A stretch of 40,813 nt of DNA from Streptomyces flavidovirens DSM 40150 (GTDB lineage: Bacteria > Actinomycetota > Actinomycetes > Streptomycetales > Streptomycetaceae): contig NZ_AUBE01000002.1 in the NCBI RefSeq assembly GCF_000429085.1, positions 1-40,813 on the forward strand. The letters are read 5' to 3'. Position numbers and translations under genes: made by a program. Positions within the stretch are counted from its first letter, which is position 1, and each line of letters opens with the position of its first letter. Below are positions 24,429 through 32,416 of the stretch, one piece after another. The notes beneath the pieces were generated by a model that saw only the letters and a program-made list of their open reading frames with translations, searched no databases and had not been told where the DNA came from.

Positions 24429-25448
24429 TTAGAGCGCGGCTATGTTGCGCGGGGTCATTCGGGGGGCCCGGCGGGGCGGGGTGGTGCCGGAGAGGAGGAT
24501 CAGGCGGGCCGCTCGGTGGCGTTGGCCGGCGTACGGGGCCAGGAGTTCCAGCATCGCCTCGTCGTCCGCGTCGCGGTCGCCCGCCAGGGCGTAGCCGACC
24601 ATGCTGGGGAGGTGGTAGTCGCCCACCGACACCGCGTCAGGGGCTCCGTTGCTGCGTTGCAGGGTCTCCGCCGCCGTCCAGGGGCCGATGCCCGGGATCA
24701 GTTGCAGGCGGGCCGAGGCCTCAACAAGGGGCATCTCGGACGCCTCCTCCAGGCGCCTCGCCACCCGTACCGCTCGCAGGATCGTCGCCGAGCGTTTGCT
24801 GTCGACGCCTGCCCGGTGCCACTCCCAGGAGGGGATCAGGGACCAGGTGCGGGGGCAGGGCATGACGTGCATGCGGCCGTCCACCGGGCCGGGCGCGGGT
24901 TCGCCGTACTTGCGCAGCAGCAGGCGCCACGCCCGGTAGGCCTCGTCCGTCGTGACCTTCTGCTCCAGGATGGACGGGATCAGCGATTCGAGGACCTGGC
25001 CGGTGCGGCCCAGCCGCAGGCCGGGGCGGCGGCGCCAGGTCTCGGCGACCACGCGGTGCCGCGGCTCGAAGGCGGAAGGGTCGTCCAGCGACCCCAGGAG
25101 GGGCGGGAGCTGGTCGAGGAGTTGTTCGGCTCCCTCGCCCCAGGCCGTCGCCTCCACCGCACCGCCGCGTGCGGCCACCCGCAGGGTGCCCGGGCCCGCC
25201 GGTGTGCGGGACGTCCGCCAGAAGGCGCCGTCGGGGGTCGTACGGAACGTCGGGTCGGCCGGGCCGCGGCGGAGTGGTCCGAGGACCAGGCCCAGGTCCA
25301 GTGGCCACGGTGGCGTCCAGGTCCGGGTCCGGGCGGGTCCGGCCTGCGTGCCCGCGGGGGGTTCGCGTGGTGTCTGGGGAGGGACCGTCGTGTCGCCGTC
25401 CCGCACCGTGGTGCGGGTTACGGGGCGGGGCGCGAAGCGGCCTGACAC
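24429..25448 (-). CDS. DNA-3-methyladenine glycosylase-like (AlkA family, HhH-GPD)
   Basis: This 339-residue DNA repair glycosylase likely removes alkylated bases. The helix-hairpin-helix is LIPGIGPWTA (about 250-259), followed by the catalytic aspartate Asp277 in VSVGDYHLPSMV. IPSILEQKVT (about 157-166) is the family's base-pocket motif. The N-terminal 80 residues are Pro/Thr-rich and poorly conserved, then an AlkA-like N domain. It lacks the cysteine iron-sulfur cluster of EndoIII/MutY. The annotated start (MSGRFAPRPVTRTTVRDG) is the first Met; a later start is possible because the early part is low complexity. Located 76 bp downstream of manC, same strand. Confidence 0.88.
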   Translation of the reverse strand: MSGRFAPRPVTRTTVRDGDTTVPPQTPREPPAGTQAGPARTRTWTPPWPLDLGLVLGPLRRGPADPTFRTTPDGAFWRTSRTPAGPGTLRVAARGGAVEATAWGEGAEQLLDQLPPLLGSLDDPSAFEPRHRVVAETWRRRPGLRLGRTGQVLESLIPSILEQKVTTDEAYRAWRLLLRKYGEPAPGPVDGRMHVMPCPRTWSLIPSWEWHRAGVDSKRSATILRAVRVARRLEEASEMPLVEASARLQLIPGIGPWTAAETLQRSNGAPDAVSVGDYHLPSMVGYALAGDRDADDEAMLELLAPYAGQRHRAARLILLSGTTPPRRAPRMTPRNIAAL

Positions 25449-25524
25449 GGTGGTGGTCCTTTGGGGCGGGAGGGGTGCGTGGCTTCGAGCCTACGGGTTT
25501 CGTGGGGCGGGTGCTGCCGGCCGT

Positions 25525-26607
25525 TTACTGGTCCGACGAGAAGCGCAGCGCCGCGTCGGGGAGCGATGCGCCGCACCACACCCGTACGCCCTCGCGCAGC
25601 TCGTTGTCCGCGCCCACCGTCGCGCCGTCCCCGACCACCGCGCCGGACACGACCGTACGGGCGCCGACCCGGGCGCCCGCGCCGATGAGGGAGTCGGTGA
25701 TCACCGCGCCCGCGCCGATCACAGCCCCGGCGAGGATCGCGCTTCCGTCGATGCGGGCGCCCTCGCCCACTACCGCGCCCTCCCCCACCACCGTGCCGCC
25801 GGTCAGCTTCGCGTCCGTGGCGACGGACGCGGTCGGCAGGACCAGGCGGTCGCCGCAGCGGCCCGGCACCGCCGGGGACGGGGCCCGGCCCAGTACCAGG
25901 TCGGCCGAGCCCCGGACGAAGGCCTGGGGGGTGCCCAGGTCCAGCCAGTACGTCGAGTCGACCATGCCCTGGAGGTGTGCTCCGCAGGACAGGAGGTCCG
26001 GGAAGGTCTCGCGTTCCACCGAGACGGGGCGGCCCGCGGGGATCGTGTCTATGACCGAGCGGCGGAAGACGTACGCCCCCGCGTTGATCTGGTCGGTGAC
26101 GATCTCCTCGGGGGTCTGGGGCTTTTCGAGGAACGCCGTCACCCGGCCCGTGGGGTCGGTGGGGACGAGGCCGAAGGCTCTGGGGTCCTCGACCCTGGTG
26201 AGGTGCAGGGAGACGTCCGCGCCCGATGTGGTGTGCGTGGAGACCAGGGCACCGATGTCGAGGCCCGTGAGGATGTCGCCGTTGAAGATGAGGACCGGGT
26301 CGTCGGGGGACGAGTGGAGGCGCGACGCCACGTTGCGGATCGCGCCGCCGGTGCCCAGTGGTTCTTCGTCGGTGACGTACTCCAGGTGCAGGCCCAGCGC
26401 GGAGCCGTCGCCGAAGTACGGCTCGAAGACTTCGGCGAGGTACGACGTCGCGAGGACGATGTGTTCGACTCCGGCCGCCCGCGCGCGGGCCAGCTGGTGG
26501 GTGAGGAAGGGCACGCCTGCCGCCGGGACCATCGGCTTCGGCGTGTGCACGGTGAGCGGGCGCAGCCGGGTGCCCTTGCCGCCGACCAGGAGGATCGCTT
26601 CAGTCAC
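25525..26607 (-). CDS. manC: Mannose-1-phosphate guanylyltransferase (GDP-mannose pyrophosphorylase)
   Basis: This 360-residue nucleotidyltransferase makes GDP-mannose from GTP and mannose-1-phosphate. The start GTG gives VTEAILLVGGKGTRLRPLT, with the nucleotide loop GGKGTRLRP at 9-17 and KPMVPAAGVPFL next to it. VLIFNGDILTG carries the metal-binding Asp. The last 110 residues form a left-handed beta-helix of hexapeptide repeats (GTVVGEGAVVGEGARIDGSAILAGAVIGAGAVI), so it is of the GMPP/RmlA-like two-domain type. The substrate is inferred from the neighbourhood (same place as Rv3264c and the S. coelicolor manC near whiB); a glucose-1-P or other sugar role cannot be excluded from the sequence. 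A longer frame upstream overlaps the amidase gene and is not used. Confidence 0.9.
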   Translation of the reverse strand: MTEAILLVGGKGTRLRPLTVHTPKPMVPAAGVPFLTHQLARARAAGVEHIVLATSYLAEVFEPYFGDGSALGLHLEYVTDEEPLGTGGAIRNVASRLHSSPDDPVLIFNGDILTGLDIGALVSTHTTSGADVSLHLTRVEDPRAFGLVPTDPTGRVTAFLEKPQTPEEIVTDQINAGAYVFRRSVIDTIPAGRPVSVERETFPDLLSCGAHLQGMVDSTYWLDLGTPQAFVRGSADLVLGRAPSPAVPGRCGDRLVLPTASVATDAKLTGGTVVGEGAVVGEGARIDGSAILAGAVIGAGAVITDSLIGAGARVGARTVVSGAVVGDGATVGADNELREGVRVWCGASLPDAALRFSSDQ

Positions 26608-26692
26608 CTTGTCGTCTCTGCTTCCTGCTGGGGCCGGCCGGGTACGGGCAGGCCAGTGTATGCAGACCGTTCGACAGGCCCCGGCCGCCCCG

Positions 26693-28078
26693 TCAGCGGC
26701 CCTGAAGTCGGGCCGAGTCGGCCCGGGCCTCGTCGAGCTTGCTGTAGAGGTGGACTCCCGGACAGTCGGTGGATACTCCGTCGCGGTGTCCGGAAATGAC
26801 ATGGAGTTTGGCGATGGTGCCCTTCTTGTAGCGGTTTCCGCCACCGGACTTGAGCGTGGTCATCGCGCGCGGGTCGGCGCCGTACAGACCGAGCTTCCAG
26901 GCGGCGAGGCCGGCAACTGCCTTCACCACGGCGGCGGGTGGTTTGGTCTTGCTGTATGTGCCGAGGACAGCGATGCCCGTGCTGTTGGTGTTGAAACCGA
27001 GAGTGTGCGCCCCCATGACGGGCTTGGCCACTCCCCCGGCCCGGCCTTCGTAGATGTTCCCGCACTTGTCGATGGCGAAGTTGTAGCCGAGGTCACGCCA
27101 GCCACTGCTTTTGACGTGGTAGCGGTAGATACTGCGCAGGACGGAGTCGGCCTGCGAACAGCTGTAGTTGTTCCCGGTCGCGCTGTGGTGCACGAAGGCC
27201 ACCTTGACGCGTTTGGTGTAGACGAAGTTGCGCTCGCGGAGCTGCTCGTTCGCGCCCCATCCCTTGCGGGTGACGATGCGCGGGCGGGGTCCGATGCGGG
27301 GCTTTCCGCCGAGTACGAAGGTCTGGGCCTCCGTCTCCGCCTTGCTGAGGGCCGGTACTTCGGTGGCGCCGAGCGGTACGAGGTCGGCGTTGACCGCCGA
27401 GGCCGCGGCGTCCTCCGCGGTCAGGACCGAGGTCCGGGGGTCGTCCGCGTCGTCGGCGGCGCCGGTCTGGGCGGCCGCGTCGTCGGCGTTGTCTTCGGCG
27501 GCGTCAGCGGCGGTGGTCGTCGTGCCCGCAGGGGGGTCGTCGCCGGGGTCCACCAGTTCGAGGCGCAGGCCGGACGGGAGCGGGGCGGGGGCGGCGCCGC
27601 GTACGGCTGCGTCGCGTTCGGGCCGTACCCGTACCTCTACGCCGTCACTCGCGCCGACCCACAGGGGCGCGGTCGAGCCGCGGACCTTCCCTGTCTCGCG
27701 CTCCACCGTACCGGGGTCGGCGGCGTGCTCGTGATGGTGCGTCTGCAGGAACTGCCAGCCGGACCAGGCTCCCGTCCCGGTGGAGCGGGTACGGACCTGG
27801 ACCGTGCCGTGGAGTTCGGCCTCGGGGTCGTTCCAGATGACCCCGACCAGGGAGAACGGCTTGGCGTCACGCTCCGTCAGGCCCTGCGGGACGGTGCCCG
27901 CGGCCCGGTCGTCCCCCGGAGCGTCCGACAGAAGTGGCACGAGTGGCAGTGACTGGGTGGAGCCCGGTGGCGCCGCACTTGCGGGGACGGCGGGGGCCGG
28001 AGCGGCGAGGGCAGCGGTGGGCAGGACCAGAGCGGCGGTGCACGCGACTCCGATCGCGGAAGCAAGGAATGCACGCAT
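26693..28078 (-). CDS. Secreted peptidoglycan recognition-type N-acetylmuramoyl-L-alanine amidase
   Basis: This 461-residue exported protein has signal peptide MRAFLASAIGVACTAALVLPTAALAAPAP. Residues 30-270 contain a beta-rich segment (FSLVGVIWNDPEAELHGTVQVRTRS) common to these actinobacterial amidases and an Asp/Ala-rich linker. Residues 285-450 are the PGRP/amidase_2 domain: RIVTRKGWGANEQLRERN, the zinc ligands in AFVHHSATGN, the tyrosine region YHVKSSGWRDLGYNFAIDKCGNIYEGR, and HRDGVSTDCPGVHLY with the final Cys ligand. It cleaves the bond between muramic acid and the stem peptide and may serve wall remodelling. An ATG six codons upstream (28096) is an equally possible start and would add MSKICF. 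Confidence 0.92.
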   Translation of the reverse strand: MRAFLASAIGVACTAALVLPTAALAAPAPAVPASAAPPGSTQSLPLVPLLSDAPGDDRAAGTVPQGLTERDAKPFSLVGVIWNDPEAELHGTVQVRTRSTGTGAWSGWQFLQTHHHEHAADPGTVERETGKVRGSTAPLWVGASDGVEVRVRPERDAAVRGAAPAPLPSGLRLELVDPGDDPPAGTTTTAADAAEDNADDAAAQTGAADDADDPRTSVLTAEDAAASAVNADLVPLGATEVPALSKAETEAQTFVLGGKPRIGPRPRIVTRKGWGANEQLRERNFVYTKRVKVAFVHHSATGNNYSCSQADSVLRSIYRYHVKSSGWRDLGYNFAIDKCGNIYEGRAGGVAKPVMGAHTLGFNTNSTGIAVLGTYSKTKPPAAVVKAVAGLAAWKLGLYGADPRAMTTLKSGGGNRYKKGTIAKLHVISGHRDGVSTDCPGVHLYSKLDEARADSARLQGR

Positions 28079-28089
28079 GAAGCAGATCT

Positions 28090-28115
28090 TGGACATAACC
28101 AGACAAATATGTCCA
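28090..28115. promoter_or_regulatory. Perfect 8-bp dyad at the start of the amidase gene
   Basis: TGGACATA (28090-28097) and TATGTCCA (28108-28115) are exact inverted arms 10 bp apart, so one repressor dimer could span about 18 bp centre to centre. It overlaps the alternative ATG at 28096 of the amidase gene, in the 120-bp region shared with the divergent TIGR03089 gene. Confidence 0.45.
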
Positions 28116-28204
28116 TTGGGGAATTGACGGTTCGTCGGCCGAACCGGTGTACGGCCGCCCCTCCCGCACCCCGGCGGCGCAACCCTCCGCACGAAGGCGC
28201 GGCG

Positions 28205-28210
28205 TACTCT
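28205..28210 (+). promoter_or_regulatory. -10 element of a leaderless promoter (TIGR03089 gene)
   Basis: TACTCT fits TANNNT and ends seven bases before the GTG at 28218; no Shine-Dalgarno sequence precedes that codon. Confidence 0.55.
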
Positions 28211-28217
28211 TGCGCGA

Positions 28218-28982
28218 GTGAACGCCACCGATCGCACCCCCGCCGACCTGCTGCGATCCGCGCTCGCCGCGGACCCGGCCCACCCCCTGGTCACCTTCTA
28301 CGACGACGCCACCGGCGAGCGCGTGGAACTGTCCGTCGCCACCTTCGCCAATTGGGTGGCCAAGACCGCCAATCTGCTCCAGGGCGACCTCGCCGCCGCC
28401 CCCGGCGACCGGCTCGCGCTGCTGCTGCCCGCGCACTGGCAGACCGCCGTCTGGCTGCTCGCCTGTTCGTCCGTCGGTGTGGTCGCCGACGTGGGCGCGG
28501 ACCCGGCCGGCGCCGATCTGGTGGTCAGCGGGCCCGACACGCTGGAGGAGGCGCGGGCCTGCGGCGGGGAGCGCGTGGCGCTCGCCCTGCGCCCCCTGGG
28601 AGGCCGCTTCCCGCAGTCGCCGGCCGGGTTCGCGGACTACGCCGTCGAGGTGCCGGGGCAGGGCGACCGTTTCGCGCCGTACGCCCCCGTGGACCCGGAT
28701 GAGCCCGCGCTGCGCGTCGGCGGTACGGAACTCACGGGCGCCGAGCTGGTCGACCGGGCGCGCGCGGACGCGGAAACCCTCGGGCTCGGCCGTGGGGCAC
28801 GCGTGCTGTCGGGGCTGGCGTACGACACCTGGGAGGGGCTGTCCTCGGGCCTCTTCGCGCCGCTCGCGGTCGGGGGTTCCGTGGTGCTCTGCCGGAATCT
28901 CGGCCGGCTCTCCGAAGACGGCCTCGCCCAGCGGATCGAGAGCGAGCGGGTCACCAACACGGCGGTACTACAAGCGCCCTGA
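28218..28982 (+). CDS. TIGR03089 family protein (truncated AMP-binding-like)
   Basis: This 254-residue protein resembles the N-terminal part of acyl-CoA synthetase (AMP-binding) proteins: RTPADLLRSALAADPAHPLVTFYDDATGERVELSVATFANWVAKTANLL and GDRLALLLPAHWQTAVWLLACSSVGVVADVG. It lacks the ATP-binding YTSGSTG-type loop and the C-terminal lid, so it is not expected to adenylate anything. The family is restricted to actinobacteria, is linked to LCP and manC genes (Rv3268 position) and has no known function. The GTG start is set by a -10 seven bases upstream and by the family N terminus. Divergent from the amidase gene; the next gene, an LCP protein, follows after 166 bp. Confidence 0.9.
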   Translation: MNATDRTPADLLRSALAADPAHPLVTFYDDATGERVELSVATFANWVAKTANLLQGDLAAAPGDRLALLLPAHWQTAVWLLACSSVGVVADVGADPAGADLVVSGPDTLEEARACGGERVALALRPLGGRFPQSPAGFADYAVEVPGQGDRFAPYAPVDPDEPALRVGGTELTGAELVDRARADAETLGLGRGARVLSGLAYDTWEGLSSGLFAPLAVGGSVVLCRNLGRLSEDGLAQRIESERVTNTAVLQAP

Positions 28983-29148
28983 AGGCCACCCGTCCGGCCC
29001 ACCGGCTGCCGAGCCCTCCGGCCGGAGCGCCGGACTCCGGTAGATGATCGACGGTACGCACCGCACAACCAAGCGCGAGGTTCAGCCGTCTACCCCTGCG
29101 ACCGGCGGCCCCAGCGCGCCGCCGACTCCGTGAAGGATGGACGCAGAC

Positions 29149-30420
29149 GTGACCGACAGTGCTGGCACGCCCTCCCGACCGGACAACCCGGCCGGGGAGG
29201 ACGAGGCGAAGGACCGGGCCACGGAGGGTACGGGGGAAGGCGAGGGCCGGGGCTGGGAAGGCCGTCGCGCCGATGCCGGCCCTGACGCCAACGACGCGCG
29301 GCGCTGGCTTCGTTGGACCGCCCTCGGCGCCTCCTTCGTACTCCTCCTCGCGGCCGGCGTCGGCTCGTGGCTCTACCGGAAGCTCGACGGCAACATCACC
29401 ACGGACACCACCGCCGCCGCCGAGCTGGAGGCGTACGAGAGGGAACGCCCCACGCCGATCGCGCTGGACGCCCAGAACATCCTGCTCATCGGCTCCGACA
29501 CCCGTTCCGGCAAGGACAATCGCAAGTACGGCCCGGACAAGGGCACCCAGCGCTCGGACACGACGATCCTGCTCCACCTGGCCGGGGACCGTAAGAGCGC
29601 GACCGCCGTCTCGCTGCCGCGCGACCTGATGGTGGAAATCCCGAGCTGCCGCAAGCCCGACGGCTCGCGCACGAAGAAGCAGTTCACCCAGTTCAACTCG
29701 GCGTTCGAGTCGGGCGGTACGGCGTGCACGATCCGTACGGTCGAGCGGCTCACCGGCATCCGCGTGGACCACCACATGGTCATCGACTTCGCCGGCTTCA
29801 AGGGGATGGTCGACGCGGTGAAAGGCGTCGTGATCTGCCTCAAGGAGCCGATCGACGACGACGACGCTCTTCTGCGCCTGGACAAGGGCCGCCAGAAGCT
29901 GAACGGCGAGCAGGCCCTCGGCTTCGTACGGGCCCGCAAGACCATCGGCGACGGCAGCGACACCGAGCGCATGGAACGCCAGCAGCGCTTCCTCGGCGCG
30001 CTGGTGAACAAGGTGCAGAGCAACGGCGTACTGCTCAATCCGACCAGGCTCTACCCGGTGCTCGACGAGGCGACGAAGTCCCTCACGACCGATCCGGGGC
30101 TCAATTCGCTCAAGGACCTGTACAACCTCGTGCGCGGCATGCGGGACATCCCCACCGCGCAGGTGCAGTTCATGACGGTGCCCCGGCAGCCGTACGCGCG
30201 AGACCCGAACCGCGACGAGCTCGTCGAGCCGGCCGCGGGCCGCCTGTTCGAGCAACTGCGTGAGGACGCGCCCGTCTCGGTCGTACCGGCGGACTCCGGG
30301 AAGCCGGACAAGGAAGGCGGGTCTCCGGCCGACGAGAAGCCGGACGATGTGGGCTCGGAGAGTCCGGCTCCGACGCCGACTTTCACCGGCAGCAATGCCG
30401 CCACGGACGAGTGCGAGTAA
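29149..30420 (+). CDS. LCP (LytR-CpsA-Psr) family protein 1
   Basis: This protein of about 423 residues has an acidic cytosolic N terminus, one membrane helix (about 56-76, LGASFVLLLAAGVGSWLY) and an extracytoplasmic LCP domain. LCP enzymes transfer lipid-linked glycopolymers to peptidoglycan. The substrate-binding residues are present: LIGSDTRSGKDN, RSDTTILLHL, SLPRDLMVEIP, and ALGFVRARKTIGDGSDTERMERQQRFL with the Arg-Arg-Gln pattern. The domain is followed by a short Pro/Ser/Asp-rich tail without a LytR_C domain. GTG (VTDSAGTPSRP) is preferred to the ATG four codons earlier because GAAGGA lies about 11 nt upstream of it. Confidence 0.92.
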   Translation: MTDSAGTPSRPDNPAGEDEAKDRATEGTGEGEGRGWEGRRADAGPDANDARRWLRWTALGASFVLLLAAGVGSWLYRKLDGNITTDTTAAAELEAYERERPTPIALDAQNILLIGSDTRSGKDNRKYGPDKGTQRSDTTILLHLAGDRKSATAVSLPRDLMVEIPSCRKPDGSRTKKQFTQFNSAFESGGTACTIRTVERLTGIRVDHHMVIDFAGFKGMVDAVKGVVICLKEPIDDDDALLRLDKGRQKLNGEQALGFVRARKTIGDGSDTERMERQQRFLGALVNKVQSNGVLLNPTRLYPVLDEATKSLTTDPGLNSLKDLYNLVRGMRDIPTAQVQFMTVPRQPYARDPNRDELVEPAAGRLFEQLREDAPVSVVPADSGKPDKEGGSPADEKPDDVGSESPAPTPTFTGSNAATDECE

Positions 30421-30457
30421 AGCCATGGCCAAGGTCGGCCAATCAACAGAGCTGGAT

Positions 30458-30525
30458 TGGGCGTATTGCCCAGTTGTAAGGGGAGTGGAATTTGTCACGG
30501 ACGTCGCTCCGCGCTGAACTGGGCA
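30458..30525 (+). promoter_or_regulatory. Inverted-repeat cluster upstream of LCP gene 2
   Basis: TGCCCAGTT (30467-30475) and AACTGGGCA (30517-30525) are perfect 9-bp arms with centres exactly 50 bp apart. The first arm also belongs to a small hairpin, TGGGC-GTATT-GCCCA (30458-30472). A -10-like TAGTGT follows at 30527-30532, so this resembles an operator pair just upstream of a promoter. Confidence 0.45.
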
Positions 30526-30638
30526 GATAGTGTGACGCGATCCGGTGCTTCCGGCCCTGAGGTCGCACTGCTGGAAAGAACGCCAGAGGGCCTGGGGGAG
30601 GCGCCTCGTGTGGCACCCGACGGAGGACTCAAGCAACC

Positions 30639-32366
30639 GTGGATGCGCAAAACCGTGGGCGGGCCGACGAAATCGACCCCGCAGACCAGTGGGTGCTCAA
30701 CCCGGCCACCGGTGATTACGAATTGCGACTGGACCAATCCGCAGGGCAGTCACCGGCATCTCCTCCCCGGGGTCCCCGGTCCAGAAGAGGCGCCGTACGG
30801 GAGGCAACCGCCACCCCCCGGCGGCAGGTTCCGGTCCAGCGCAGTCGCCGGGCCGCGAACGGCTCCGACGGCAGGGGCTCCGGCGGTTCCGACCCGCAGG
30901 CCGGCCGGCGCAAGCGCAAGGCGAAGAAGTCCGGCAAGAAGAAGGCGATGCTGTGGACCGGCGGCGTCATGGGCTTCGTGCTCGTCGGCGTCTCGGTCGG
31001 CGCGTACGTCGTCTACGACCGCCTCAACGGGAACATCAACTCGGTCGACGTCGGTGACGCCGCCAACGGCGGCTCCCTGAAGGACGGGCCGCTCAACATC
31101 CTGATCATCGGCACGGACAAGCGCACGGGCAAGGGCAACGAGGGCTACGGGGACCGGGAGAACACCACAGGTCACGCCGACACGACGTTCCTCTTCCACG
31201 TGTCCGAGGACCGCACCAACGCGACCGCTCTGAGCATCCCCCGCGACCTGAAGACCGACATCCCCGACTGCCCCACCAAGCAGCCGGACGGCTCGTCAAA
31301 GATCATTCCCGGCAAGGCGTACACGAAGTTCAACGAGAGCTTCGGCGTGGCCGGCCGTGATCCGGGCTGCACCATGCGCACGGTCAAGCAGCTCACGGGC
31401 ATCCCGGTCGACCACTTCATGATGGCCGACTTCAACGCGGTCAAGACGCTGACCAGCGCTATCGACGGTGTAGACGTCTGTTTGACCGAGCCCATCAAGG
31501 ACGACCAGTACTCCAAGCTCGATCTGGCGGCGGGGGACCACACGCTGGAGGGCGAGGACGCGCTCGCGTTCCTCCGCAACCGGCACGGCCTCGGCAACGA
31601 GAGCGACCTCGACCGGATCAAGATGCAGCAGCAGTTCATCGCCTCGATGATCCGCAAGATGAAGGAAGAGACCCTCGGCAACCCGAAGAGGATGCTCGCG
31701 CTCGCGGACGCGGCCACCAAAGCGCTCACGGTGGACAAGGCGATCGGTGACATCCCGAAGCTGACCGGTCTCGCCGAGGAACTGGGCCGGATCAACCTCA
31801 AGAACATCACGTTTACGACGATCCCCGTGATCGACAACCCCAATGAGCAGGTCAGGGCGACCGTCGTACTGGACCCGGTGAAGGCACCCCAGGTCTTCAG
31901 CATGATCCAGACTGACACCTCCTTCACCGAGGTGAAGAAGAAGGAGAAGGCCGCCAAGGGCAAGCAGGCCGCGCTGCTCAAGGGCCCGAGGGCGGAAGCC
32001 TCCGAGGTGCGCGTCGACGTCTACAACGGCAGCGAGACCGCCGGAGCCGCGCAGAAGACCCTCAACTGGCTGCAGGTCGAGAAGGGCGTGCTCAAGTCGA
32101 CCAACAAGAGCAACGCCCCGGAGAAGATCGACAAGACTACTCTTGAGTACGCACCGAACCAGGCCGACCAGGCACGCAAGCTCGCGGATTTGATGGGTCT
32201 GCCCGCCACGGCGCTCAAGAAGGGCACCGAGGACGCCGGCGAGATGCAGGCGATGGTCCTGACTCTCGGCGCCGACTTCAAGGGCGAGGGGGTGCCCATC
32301 TCGGGTCCGGTGAAGGCGCCCGAGGTGGACAAGGTCGAAGCAGACAAGAAGATCTGCGCCAAGTGA
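30639..32366 (+). CDS. LCP family protein 2 with LytR_C domain
   Basis: This 575-residue protein starts at GTG with GGAGGA 11 nt upstream. A basic, Pro/Arg-rich cytosolic part (1-102, ending KRKAKKSGKKK) is followed by one helix (103-126). The LCP domain (about 145-400) shows IIGTDKRTGKGNEG, GHADTTFLFHV, SIPRDLKTDIP, DHFMMADFNAVKTL and ALAFLRNRHGLGNESDLDRIKMQQQF. A C-terminal LytR_C domain (about 450-560, VRVDVYNGSETAGAAQKTLNWL) follows. Probably anchors a teichoic-acid-like or capsular polymer to the wall. It lies 218 bp after LCP 1 and 50 bp before LCP 3. Confidence 0.94.
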   Translation: MDAQNRGRADEIDPADQWVLNPATGDYELRLDQSAGQSPASPPRGPRSRRGAVREATATPRRQVPVQRSRRAANGSDGRGSGGSDPQAGRRKRKAKKSGKKKAMLWTGGVMGFVLVGVSVGAYVVYDRLNGNINSVDVGDAANGGSLKDGPLNILIIGTDKRTGKGNEGYGDRENTTGHADTTFLFHVSEDRTNATALSIPRDLKTDIPDCPTKQPDGSSKIIPGKAYTKFNESFGVAGRDPGCTMRTVKQLTGIPVDHFMMADFNAVKTLTSAIDGVDVCLTEPIKDDQYSKLDLAAGDHTLEGEDALAFLRNRHGLGNESDLDRIKMQQQFIASMIRKMKEETLGNPKRMLALADAATKALTVDKAIGDIPKLTGLAEELGRINLKNITFTTIPVIDNPNEQVRATVVLDPVKAPQVFSMIQTDTSFTEVKKKEKAAKGKQAALLKGPRAEASEVRVDVYNGSETAGAAQKTLNWLQVEKGVLKSTNKSNAPEKIDKTTLEYAPNQADQARKLADLMGLPATALKKGTEDAGEMQAMVLTLGADFKGEGVPISGPVKAPEVDKVEADKKICAK

Positions 32367-32416
32367 AACCGGGTCACCGGATGATGCGGCGCGCCTGAGC
32401 GACAGGGGGGCCAGGG

